Shown here: positions 1 through 5,524 of the stretch, piece by piece | Layout of the letters: every line of letters begins with the position of its first letter | How positions within the stretch are numbered: the first letter of the stretch is position 1 | Assembly: GCA_023457875.1 (NCBI GenBank) | Contig: JAEXBC010000299.1 | Location: 1 to 6,086 of the forward strand | Reading direction: 5' to 3' | DNA length: 6,086 nucleotides | Source: Bacillota bacterium | Lineage (GTDB): Bacteria; Bacillota; Clostridia; Lachnospirales; Cellulosilyticaceae | Notes under the pieces: generated by a model | Told to the model about the DNA's origin: nothing | Seen by the model: the letters and a program-made list of their open reading frames with translations, nothing else | The model's database searches: none | Made by a program: the position numbers and the translations under genes

Positions 1-1203
1 CCAGCAGGCATTGTGGTCCATACTGGTGACTTTAAAGTAGATTTCACACCAATTAGTGGTGCACCAATAGATTTACATCGCCTTGCGGAGATTGGCAAAA
101 AAAGAGTATTAGCCTTATTGGCAGATAGTACAAATGTAGAAAGACCTGGCTATACCCAATCAGAAAAAATAGTAGGCGCTAAGTTTGAGGATGTATTTGC
201 CTATAATGTAGACAAACGTATTATGGTAGCAACCTTTGCTTCTAATATTGACCGTGTGCAGCAAGTGATTAATGCAGCTTATAAGTACAAACGTAAGGTG
301 GCTGTTATAGGAAGAAGCATGGTCAATGTGGTTAAGACAGCCAGTGAGCTAGGCTATTTAACCATGCCTGAAAATACCTTGATTGAGCTCAGTGATGTGA
401 AACGATATCGTGATGATCAGATAGTACTTATTATGACAGGAAGTCAAGGTGAGCCAATGGCTGCTCTTTCAAGAATGGCAACCTCTGAGCATAAACAAAT
501 TGATATCAAACCAGGAGATGTGATTATATTAAGCTCTACGCCAATACCTGGTAATGAAAAGACTGTATCTAAAGTCGTTAATGAGCTCTATAAAAAAGGC
601 GCTAAAGTCATTCGTGAGGATACTCACGTATCTGGGCATGCAGCCCAAGAAGAACTTAAGCTCATTCACACCTTGATTAGACCTAAGTATTTTATACCTG
701 TACATGGTGAGTACAGACACTTACAAAAGCATACAGAGCTGGCAGTAGAGCTTGGTATGAAACGTAACAACATCATTATTCCTTCAATTGGAGAAGTAGT
801 GGAGCTTTCTCAAGAAGGCATTAAGGTAGTGGGAAATGTGCCATCTGGTCAGATTCTTGTGGATGGTTTAGGCGTTGGAGATGTAGGAAATATTGTCCTT
901 CGAGATCGAAAGCATCTTTCACAGGATGGTCTACTGATTATCGTTATGACTTTAGAAAAAGAGTCAGGCATGGTGGTAGCTGGACCTGACATTATCTCGC
1001 GAGGTTTTGTATATGTTAGAGAATCAGAGAATTTAATGGATGAAGCTAGAACAGTTGTTAGAAAATCATTAGATCGTTGTGAAAATAAACGTATTGTGGA
1101 ATGGTCTCAGATTAAAACAATCGTAAAAGACGATTTACGCGAATTTGTATGGCAAAAAACAAAACGTAGTCCAATGATACTGCCTATTATCATGGAGGTA
1201 TAA
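1..1203 (+). CDS. rnj: Ribonuclease J, C-terminal 400 residues (5' end outside window)
   Basis: RNase J is a metallo-beta-lactamase/beta-CASP nuclease with 5'-3' exonuclease and endonuclease activity, acting in mRNA decay and rRNA/5'-end maturation in Firmicutes. The frame is open from base 1 and ends at TAA 1201-1203. About 155 N-terminal residues, including the HxHxDH zinc motif, are missing compared with the roughly 555-residue B. subtilis RNase J1. In visible numbering I see HTGDFK (7-12, metal-binding Asp), the beta-CASP motif around ADSTNVERPG (41-50), GRSM (104-107), MTGSQGEPMAALSRMA (145-160), HVSGHA (209-214, nucleotide-phosphate contact) and the last metal-ligand His in PVHGEYRHL (233-241). 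The C-terminal domain ends in the family-typical PMILPIIMEV, so the 3' end is intact. A GTG at 13 is internal, because conserved residues precede it in frame. Whether it is J1 or J2 cannot be decided. It is convergent with sigK. Confidence 0.96.
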   Translation, partial: PAGIVVHTGDFKVDFTPISGAPIDLHRLAEIGKKRVLALLADSTNVERPGYTQSEKIVGAKFEDVFAYNVDKRIMVATFASNIDRVQQVINAAYKYKRKVAVIGRSMVNVVKTASELGYLTMPENTLIELSDVKRYRDDQIVLIMTGSQGEPMAALSRMATSEHKQIDIKPGDVIILSSTPIPGNEKTVSKVVNELYKKGAKVIREDTHVSGHAAQEELKLIHTLIRPKYFIPVHGEYRHLQKHTELAVELGMKRNNIIIPSIGEVVELSQEGIKVVGNVPSGQILVDGLGVGDVGNIVLRDRKHLSQDGLLIIVMTLEKESGMVVAGPDIISRGFVYVRESENLMDEARTVVRKSLDRCENKRIVEWSQIKTIVKDDLREFVWQKTKRSPMILPIIMEV

Positions 1204-1209
1204 AGATCA

Positions 1210-1256
1210 AAAGGAGCTACCATGTGCTGAAATGATCAGCCTATGGTAGCTCCTTT
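1210..1256. terminator. Bidirectional hairpin terminator between convergent rnj and sigK
   Basis: A 14-bp perfect stem (1210-1223 with 1243-1256, AAAGGAGCTACCAT) is extended inside by GCTGA (1226-1230) pairing with TCAGC (1236-1240) around an AATGA loop, with a 2x2 internal mismatch between the two helices. It begins 6 nt after the RNase J stop. The T-tracts are short on both sides (TTT then GCC on the plus strand, TTT then GATC on the minus strand), so as an intrinsic terminator it relies mainly on stem stability. It may also act as a 3'-end stabilising structure for both mRNAs. sigK has no other clear hairpin after its stop at 1306. Confidence 0.75.
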
Positions 1257-1305
1257 GCCTATCATATAGTAGAAATAGCTTTACATATCAAGAAATAAAA
1301 AGGTG

Positions 1306-1968
1306 TTATTTTTTCTGTAGTTCTTTATAAAGCTTACGCAGTGCTTTCTTTTCGATTCTTGATACATAGGAACGGGAAATGCCCATCTGTTCTGCAATCT
1401 CACGTTGCGTCTTTTCCTCTTCATTATTGAGGCCATAGCGTAATAGTAAAATTTCCTTTTCTCTCGGCTTTAATAAAACGCGAATATGTTGATAAAGCTT
1501 TTTCACTTCAATATCTAATTCAACTTGATCAAAGATGGTATCATTCTCTGTACATAAAATATCTAAGAGACTAATTTCATTTCCTTCTTGATCCATGCCG
1601 ATAGGTGCATGAAGGGAGGTTTCATAACGTTGTTTACGATTGGTGCGTATGCTCATCAGTATTTCATTTTCAATACAACGTGCAGCATAAGTAGCAAGAC
1701 GTGTGCATTTATTAGGATCGAAGGAACAAATCCCTTTAATAAGGCCAATTGTACCAATAGAAATAAGGTCATCCATATCATTATTTATGGTATTATATTT
1801 TTTTACAATGTGTGCCACTAGTCTAAGGTTTCTTTCAATTAAAATATTTTTTGCAGCATTATCACCAGCTTGATAACGTTCTAGATATAGTTTTTCTTCT
1901 TCAGCTGATAAGGGTTGAGGAAAAGAAGAAATGCTACTGAAATATGAAAGGCAAAATAAGGGTAGCAT
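1306..1968 (-). CDS. sigK: RNA polymerase sigma-K factor (sporulation, mother cell), uninterrupted
   Basis: Sigma-70 family factor directing late mother-cell transcription (coat, spore maturation). From the chosen start it has 220 residues: a short N-terminal segment, the sigma-K hallmark FPQPLS at 16-21, region 2 with NLRLVAHIVKKY (47-58), DLISIGTIGLIKGI (67-80) and LATYAARCIENEILMSIR (91-108), the linker PIGMDQEGNEISLLDIL (122-138), and the region 4 helix-turn-helix TQREIAEQMGISRSYVSRIEKKALRKL (187-213). The reading frame is continuous, so no skin-type element splits the gene here. I chose the ATG at 1968 because GGAGG (1978-1982) lies 9 nt upstream. An in-frame ATG at 1998 would add ten residues (MSPFFWRWPY) but has no ribosome binding site. 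Known pro-sigma-K proteins are activated by removal of about 20 residues; with the 1968 start only about 8 residues precede the Tyr that aligns with the B. subtilis mature N-terminus. Family identity is very sure, the start less so. Confidence 0.95.
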   Translation of the reverse strand: MLPLFCLSYFSSISSFPQPLSAEEEKLYLERYQAGDNAAKNILIERNLRLVAHIVKKYNTINNDMDDLISIGTIGLIKGICSFDPNKCTRLATYAARCIENEILMSIRTNRKQRYETSLHAPIGMDQEGNEISLLDILCTENDTIFDQVELDIEVKKLYQHIRVLLKPREKEILLLRYGLNNEEEKTQREIAEQMGISRSYVSRIEKKALRKLYKELQKK

Positions 1969-1974
1969 ATAAGG

Positions 1975-1982
1975 CCACCTCC
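1975..1982 (-). promoter_or_regulatory. sigK ribosome binding site that decides the start
   Basis: On the minus strand GGAGGTGG (1982 to 1975) matches the anti-Shine-Dalgarno over seven bases and sits 9 nt (counted from GGAGG) before the ATG at 1966-1968. The same bases would be read as Trp-Arg-Trp (codons 6-8) if translation began at 1998. This is the main argument that the upstream ATG is not used. Confidence 0.85.
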
Positions 1983-2001
1983 AGAAGAAAGGGCTCATAA
2001 T

Positions 2002-2030
2002 TAGTTTATGAAGGATTCAAAGAAAAGGTG
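2002..2030 (-). promoter_or_regulatory. Candidate sigma-K-dependent (autoregulatory) promoter of sigK
   Basis: On the minus strand the -35-like CACC (2030-2027), a 16-nt spacer and the -10-like CATAAACTA (2010-2002) fit the published B. subtilis sigma-K consensus mACm-N16/17-CATAnnnTA at every specified position. The expected transcription start is about 1994-1997, which leaves a roughly 27-nt leader carrying the GGAGG site. The -10 also resembles the sigma-E -10 (CATACAnT, one mismatch), but no sigma-E-type -35 is seen. sigK is cut off from trhP by a strong terminator, so it needs its own promoter. The match is by eye. Confidence 0.6.
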
Positions 2031-2066
2031 TTCGTACTTATATAAAATTATCTAAAAAAGACAAAC

Positions 2067-2109
2067 AAAAAATCTGCTTATAAGTACTAATCTTATAAGC
2101 AGATTTTTT
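2067..2109 (-). terminator. Strong intrinsic terminator of trmR-trhP
   Basis: An 18-bp perfect inverted repeat (2067-2084 with 2092-2109) has a 7-nt loop. On the minus strand it ends in T6 followed by GTTTGTCTTTTTT. It starts 3 nt after the trhP stop codon (2113-2115). It ends the trmR-trhP transcript and insulates sigK from read-through. The A-tract on the other side makes it potentially bidirectional, but no plus-strand gene runs into it. Confidence 0.93.
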
Positions 2110-2112
2110 CAC

Positions 2113-3351
2113 CTACTTTATATGCTTTCTTAATATAGAGGGAACTGGAACAGGTGTATCACATTTAAAATGAAGGATTTGCTTGGGATGAGGAGCACTT
2201 TCAACCAATTGGCCTTCTTCATTCCATAATTCCTGTAGGGTGAGGGTGATACAGTTGCCCTTTGGCACAAGAATTTCAACTTCATCTCCTACACAGAATT
2301 TTCGTCGTTGTTCTACAGTTACCACGTGGGTATCTTCATCATAAGCAGTGATCATACCAGAAAAATCATATTGCCTTACATATGAATTGTGAGTATAGGT
2401 CTGATCCTTATCGGTTGGCGAATGTTGATAGAAGCCAGTAGTAAATTCACGATGACTCGCTTTTGAGGCTTCGGTTAAAAAATAATCTTTTTTTGCTTCA
2501 AAGGCAGAAGGGCTTTCTAGATAAGTATCAATAGCTTCACGATAAGCCTTTACAATAGTCGCAACATATAAAGGTGTCTTCATACGTCCTTCAATTTTAA
2601 AGCTATAAATGCCTGATTCAATAAGCTGAGGAATATATTCAATCATACAAAGATCTCGTGAATTATAAATATAGGTACCATGAGCATCTTCTTCAATAGG
2701 CATATATTCACCTGGTCTTGTTTCCTCTACAACATGATATTGCCATCTACAGGGCTGTGCACACTCCCCGTGATTGGCATCACGATGGGTCATATAGTTA
2801 CTTAATAGGCACCTTCCTGAATAGGCCATACACATTGCACCATGAACAAAGGACTCAAGGTCGACGTCTTCTGGTAAATGCTCACGCATCGCTCTGATTT
2901 CGTCAAAGGAGAGCTCACGAGCAGTGACAATACGCTTAGCACCTAGTTTTACCCAAAAAAGCGCAGAGTAGTAGTTGGTATTATTAGCTTGGGTAGAAAT
3001 ATGAACCTCCATATTGGGAAGGGTTTCACGAACCAAACTAAATACTCCAGGGTCGGCTACAATAAGGGCATCCACACCAATGGATTCTAAATAAAGGAAG
3101 TATTCCTTCATCCCTTCAAAATCTTGATGATGAGCAAATATGTTAACTGTGACATAGACTTGTACCCCATGTGCATGGGCAAAGGCAATACCCTCCTCCA
3201 TTTCTTCAGGGGTAAAATTCTTAGCTTTAGCCCGAAGACTATATTGATTACCACCAATATAAACGGCATCTGCACCATACAGTACAGCAATTTTTAAGTT
3301 TTCTAGGCTACCTGCTGGTGCAAGTAGTTCTACCTTCTTATGATGACTCAT
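2113..3351 (-). CDS. trhP: tRNA U34 hydroxylation protein TrhP, U32 peptidase-family Fe-S protein
   Basis: Long annotated as a U32 peptidase/collagenase-like protein. Characterised members (B. subtilis YrrN/YrrO, E. coli YegQ/TrhP) instead act in prephenate-dependent hydroxylation of wobble uridine 34 to ho5U in tRNA. The protein has 412 residues, close to YrrO. The N-terminal barrel starts with ELLAPAGSLENLKIAVLYGADAVYIGG (8-34). The U32 signature E-S-F-V-H-G-A-M-C-M-A-Y-S-G-R-C-L-L-S is complete (166-184). Cysteines 174, 181, 197 and 201 form the set expected to bind an Fe-S cluster. YNSRDLCMIEYIPQLIESGIYSFKIEGRMK (229-258) is also family-typical. A C-terminal beta domain (about 325-405) follows. 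The start is clear: AGGAGG at 3361-3366, and the ATG overlaps the trmR stop in ATGA, pointing to translational coupling. Only one U32 gene follows trmR here, where B. subtilis has two. The tRNA role is inferred from family and context. Confidence 0.9.
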   Translation of the reverse strand: MSHHKKVELLAPAGSLENLKIAVLYGADAVYIGGNQYSLRAKAKNFTPEEMEEGIAFAHAHGVQVYVTVNIFAHHQDFEGMKEYFLYLESIGVDALIVADPGVFSLVRETLPNMEVHISTQANNTNYYSALFWVKLGAKRIVTARELSFDEIRAMREHLPEDVDLESFVHGAMCMAYSGRCLLSNYMTHRDANHGECAQPCRWQYHVVEETRPGEYMPIEEDAHGTYIYNSRDLCMIEYIPQLIESGIYSFKIEGRMKTPLYVATIVKAYREAIDTYLESPSAFEAKKDYFLTEASKASHREFTTGFYQHSPTDKDQTYTHNSYVRQYDFSGMITAYDEDTHVVTVEQRRKFCVGDEVEILVPKGNCITLTLQELWNEEGQLVESAPHPKQILHFKCDTPVPVPSILRKHIK

Positions 3352-4022
3352 TTTTGTGTTCCTCCTATTTTATAAGTTAATGCCACGCCATCACCAATAG
3401 GAATAACGCTGGAGCTTAATCCCTCACTATGGGTGATTGTCCATAAAAACTCTCTAAGGCGAGAGTGTGTTGTTCTTTGCCTTCTATCAATGAGATAGCG
3501 TGAACGTGCCACCGTACCTTTGTGAAGCACATTGTCTGTAATCAGTAGTCCATTTGGCTTTAATAAACGAATACATTCAGGCAAAAAGTTAATGTATTGC
3601 CCCTTTGCACAATCCATAAAAATCACATCAAAGCTTTCCTCTTGCAGGGTAGGTAAAGTAACAGCAGCATCCCCCTCAATGATTTCGATGATATCTTCAA
3701 GACCAACCTTTTTTATATTTTTTCGTGCTTGTCTAAGCATATAGTCAAAGCGTTCTAAAGTAATAATCTTTCCGCCTTCATTTAGAAATTGACTCATAAA
3801 GATGGAGGAATAGCCAACTGCTGTTCCTATTTCGAGTATGGTACTAGGCTTAATTAAGGAAAGCTGAACTTTAATAAAGTCTGCAACCTCTGGCTTAATA
3901 ATGGGCCAAGTTTCTGCTTCAATCGCAATTTGATGCTCTATATCAGCTAAAAGTGATGAGTGGGGCGGCGTGTGAAGTGCCCGAATATATTCAACGATGT
4001 AACTGTAGTTAATTTCACTCAT
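3348..4022 (-). CDS. trmR: tRNA 5-hydroxyuridine methyltransferase TrmR (class I O-methyltransferase)
   Basis: SAM-dependent O-methyltransferase of 224 residues, resembling B. subtilis TrmR (YrrM), which methylates ho5U34 to mo5U34 in tRNAs. Motif I is LEIGTAVGYSS (63-73), the acidic ribose-binding Glu ends IITLE (86-90), and GDA follows at 117-119. The metal-dependent signature is FMDCAKGQY (135-143, Asp137) with ITDNVLHKG (161-169, Asp163/Asn164), the usual divalent-cation ligands of this family. The stretch RSRYLIDRRQRTTHSRLREF (173-192) is basic, which would fit tRNA contact (inference). The start ATG (4020-4022) follows AAAGGGA with a 7-nt gap, a moderate ribosome binding site. The stop overlaps the trhP start by 4 nt, so the hydroxylase and methylase of one pathway are made together. 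A generic catechol/caffeoyl-CoA-type methyltransferase is the alternative, but the trhP partner makes TrmR the better call. Confidence 0.9.
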   Translation of the reverse strand: MSEINYSYIVEYIRALHTPPHSSLLADIEHQIAIEAETWPIIKPEVADFIKVQLSLIKPSTILEIGTAVGYSSIFMSQFLNEGGKIITLERFDYMLRQARKNIKKVGLEDIIEIIEGDAAVTLPTLQEESFDVIFMDCAKGQYINFLPECIRLLKPNGLLITDNVLHKGTVARSRYLIDRRQRTTHSRLREFLWTITHSEGLSSSVIPIGDGVALTYKIGGTQK

Positions 4023-4055
4023 AATAAGTCCCTTTCTAATTTATTCCCTTATGTC

Positions 4056-4084
4056 AATATAAAGGAAAAGTACGATGAATTCAA
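4056..4084 (-). promoter_or_regulatory. Predicted sigma-A promoter of trmR-trhP
   Basis: On the minus strand TTGAAT (4084-4079), 17 nt, then TATATT (4061-4056): 4/6 and 5/6 matches to TTGACA/TATAAT with ideal spacing. The transcription start would be near 4049, giving a leader of about 27 nt. It lies just downstream of the mltG terminator, as needed for a separate unit. A TTGACA at 4053-4058 (minus) is too close to the start codon to serve as a -35. Confidence 0.55.
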
Positions 4085-4108
4085 GTATTAAATAGAGGTC
4101 AATTTAAT

Positions 4109-4140
4109 AAACGGGGAAGTTAAGTAGATCTTCCCCGTTT
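4109..4140 (-). terminator. Intrinsic terminator of mltG
   Basis: An 11-bp perfect stem, AAACGGGGAAG (4109-4119) with CTTCCCCGTTT (4130-4140), has a 10-nt loop and a GC-rich core. On the minus strand it ends in TTTATTAAATT. It starts 15 nt after the mltG stop. The T-tract is broken by A, so partial read-through into trmR is possible. Confidence 0.82.
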
Positions 4141-4155
4141 TTCAAAGCATATATT

Positions 4156-5262
4156 TTATTCTTTAAAATTGATATCATTATTCTGCTTGTAACGTGCCTT
4201 CGCCTGGGAATGCTCCTGACTGGTGGCACTAAAATAATGACTGCCAATCTCATCATCATCCACCACAAAGAAAAAGTAATCGTGCTGGCTTGGTGAAAAG
4301 GCAGCTCTAATACAAGCCTCTCCAGGACAGCTGATGGGACCGATAGGTAAACCATTATATATATAAGTATTATAAGGACTATCCTTAGCTAAATCATCTG
4401 TAGAAAGGTTCGCCTTACGTTTATTGAGGATATATTGAATGGTAGAACACATTTGTAGGGGCATATTCTCATTGAGGCGGTTATAAATAACACCTGAAAT
4501 AATGGGACGCTCTTCATCTAGCTTCGCTTCTTGCTCGATAATAGAAGCAATAGTCAATAACTCATGCAAGCTATAGGAGGTGTTTGCTGCAGTATAGTTT
4601 GAAATAACATCTTCAAAACGACTAAGCATCATCACAATGATTTCTTCAGAGGACATCCCTTTTCTTACGATGTAAGTATCAGGAAAAAGATAGCCCTCTA
4701 GCTTGTACTTATAATCATTACGATAGGGAATATCTTTTAAAAAGGGGAAGTCTTCATCATAGTTTTTGGTGGTAACTGCCTTTAAGAAATCCTCTTGGGT
4801 GACAATACTCTTTTTTTCTAAGGTTTCAGCAATTTGAGTAATAGTATAACCCTCAGGAATCGTGAATTTTATAGTTTCCTCTTCATCCTTTAAACTAGTG
4901 GTAAGACGCTTTAGCATTTCTGTACTGGACATATTACTGCTTAAATCATATTCACCAGGAATAAACCCTGAATCTAAATGCGCAAGCTTTGCCTCAAGCT
5001 TAAAGTAATTAACATCTGTAATAAATCCTTGTTCACAAAGGGCAGTGGCAATTTCATCTATGGTGGTATCCTTTGTTATGGTAAGATTTGTTGTAGAGAT
5101 ATTGGTACTTGCCTCACGAGCTGCTTCACTTTCAATAATATTGAAGGTATAGTCGTATGAGGAGGTGATGACTTTATGACAAGCCCAAATACCAACCAGT
5201 AAAATCACAAAACTCAATAAGGTGCTGAGGACTATTCGACTAACACCACGTTTTTTTTGCAT
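4156..5262 (-). CDS. mltG: Endolytic murein transglycosylase MltG (YceG-like)
   Basis: Membrane-anchored lytic transglycosylase that cleaves nascent peptidoglycan glycan strands and is thought to act as a terminator of glycan polymerisation. It has 368 residues: a short basic cytoplasmic tail MQKKRGVSR, one membrane segment (about 9-28), a variable extracytoplasmic linker, a LysM-like region (about 60-135, with TITKDTTIDEIATALCEQGFI and GEYDLSS), then the YceG catalytic domain. Visible motifs are IPEGYTITQIAETL (135-148), KLEGYLFPDTY (187-197), LLTIASIIEQEA (235-246, with Glu243 in the position of the catalytic Glu, E218 in E. coli), VIYNRL (258-263), and SPYNTYIYNGLPIGPISCPG (295-314). The size is normal for Firmicutes. 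The start ATG (5260-5262) has AAGGAG (5274-5269) with a 6-nt gap. The next gene downstream is trmR, 133 nt away, separated by a terminator. A run of eight A occurs in codons 2-4. The ATP-independent, single-pass topology is family knowledge. Confidence 0.95.
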   Translation of the reverse strand: MQKKRGVSRIVLSTLLSFVILLVGIWACHKVITSSYDYTFNIIESEAAREASTNISTTNLTITKDTTIDEIATALCEQGFITDVNYFKLEAKLAHLDSGFIPGEYDLSSNMSSTEMLKRLTTSLKDEEETIKFTIPEGYTITQIAETLEKKSIVTQEDFLKAVTTKNYDEDFPFLKDIPYRNDYKYKLEGYLFPDTYIVRKGMSSEEIIVMMLSRFEDVISNYTAANTSYSLHELLTIASIIEQEAKLDEERPIISGVIYNRLNENMPLQMCSTIQYILNKRKANLSTDDLAKDSPYNTYIYNGLPIGPISCPGEACIRAAFSPSQHDYFFFVVDDDEIGSHYFSATSQEHSQAKARYKQNNDINFKE

Positions 5263-5293
5263 AATAATCTCCTTAAATAATGACTTTAATTAA

Positions 5294-5322
5294 ATTATAG
5301 CTATTTTCTGTATTTATTTCAA
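5294..5322 (-). promoter_or_regulatory. Sigma-A promoter of mltG
   Basis: On the minus strand TTGAAA (5322-5317), exactly 17 nt, then a perfect TATAAT (5299-5294): 5/6 and 6/6 consensus matches. The predicted transcription start is near 5287, so the leader is about 25 nt and holds only the ribosome binding site. This is the best promoter in the window and suggests constitutive vegetative expression. Confidence 0.82.
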
Positions 5323-5415
5323 GACTAACAACCTAATCCATCAAAGTAGGACAGGTGTGGATGTACTGGCTAGATTGATGAAGGAACTTTTATTTAAAGG
5401 ATAGCATATCAGAAC

Positions 5416-5446
5416 CTACATTGATTATAACATATAGTAAATGTAG
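5416..5446. promoter_or_regulatory. Imperfect dyad in the divergent intergenic region (possible operator)
   Basis: CTACATT (5416-5422) is the exact reverse complement of AATGTAG (5440-5446). Inside it ATTAT (5424-5428) faces ATAGT (5434-5438), complementary at four of five positions plus one G-T. The arms are centred on 5431 with a 5-nt loop. It lies about 75 nt before the plus-strand gene and about 95 nt upstream of the mltG -35, and contains TATAAC/TATAGT -10-like words with no matching -35. It could be a regulator binding site or an mRNA hairpin. It is not followed closely by a T-tract (the nearest, T7, is 5467-5473), so it is unlikely to be a terminator. Apart from this and the mltG promoter, I see nothing convincing in 5263-5503. 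Confidence 0.35.
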
Positions 5447-5503
5447 CAGTAGCTACCGAATAAATATTTTTTTAAGGTAAACTAATAGTATGACAGTAAT
5501 CAT

Positions 5504-5524
5504 AAAGGAGAACTTTTGAAGATG
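5504..5524 (+). promoter_or_regulatory. Ribosome binding site and two possible starts of the plus-strand fusion gene
   Basis: AAAGGAG at 5504-5510 is followed by TTG at 5516-5518 (gap 5 nt) and by ATG at 5522-5524 (gap 11 nt), both in the same frame. ATG is preferred as the stronger initiator codon although its spacing is long; use of TTG would change the product by only two residues (TTG initiator, Lys). No convincing promoter is seen between the dyad and this site. Confidence 0.6.

Noticed and set aside
1588..1821. Plus-strand open frame of 77 codons inside sigK.
   Set aside because: It is antisense to highly conserved sigma region 2 and linker sequence and has no independent support. The same applies to the small frames at 529-720, 3108-3290, 3532-3744 and 4978-5160.
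1306..1968. Looked for a skin-like prophage element or a split in sigK.
   Set aside because: The sigma-K reading frame is complete and uninterrupted, with no recombinase or attachment-site repeats in the window.
4104..4355. Minus-strand open frame of 83 codons overlapping the 3' end of mltG.
   Set aside because: It is an alternative frame of mltG, runs through the mltG terminator hairpin and has no family resemblance.
5160..5262. Possible lipobox around Cys28 of MltG (GIWAC).
   Set aside because: The -2 position is Trp, which does not fit the lipobox, and MltG proteins are normally held by an uncleaved transmembrane segment.
5443..5473. GTAGC-AGTA-GCTAC mini-hairpin followed by a T7 run, considered as a terminator or attenuator.
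   Set aside because: The stem is only 5 bp, about 10 nt of AT-rich sequence separate it from the T-run, and no plus-strand gene precedes it.
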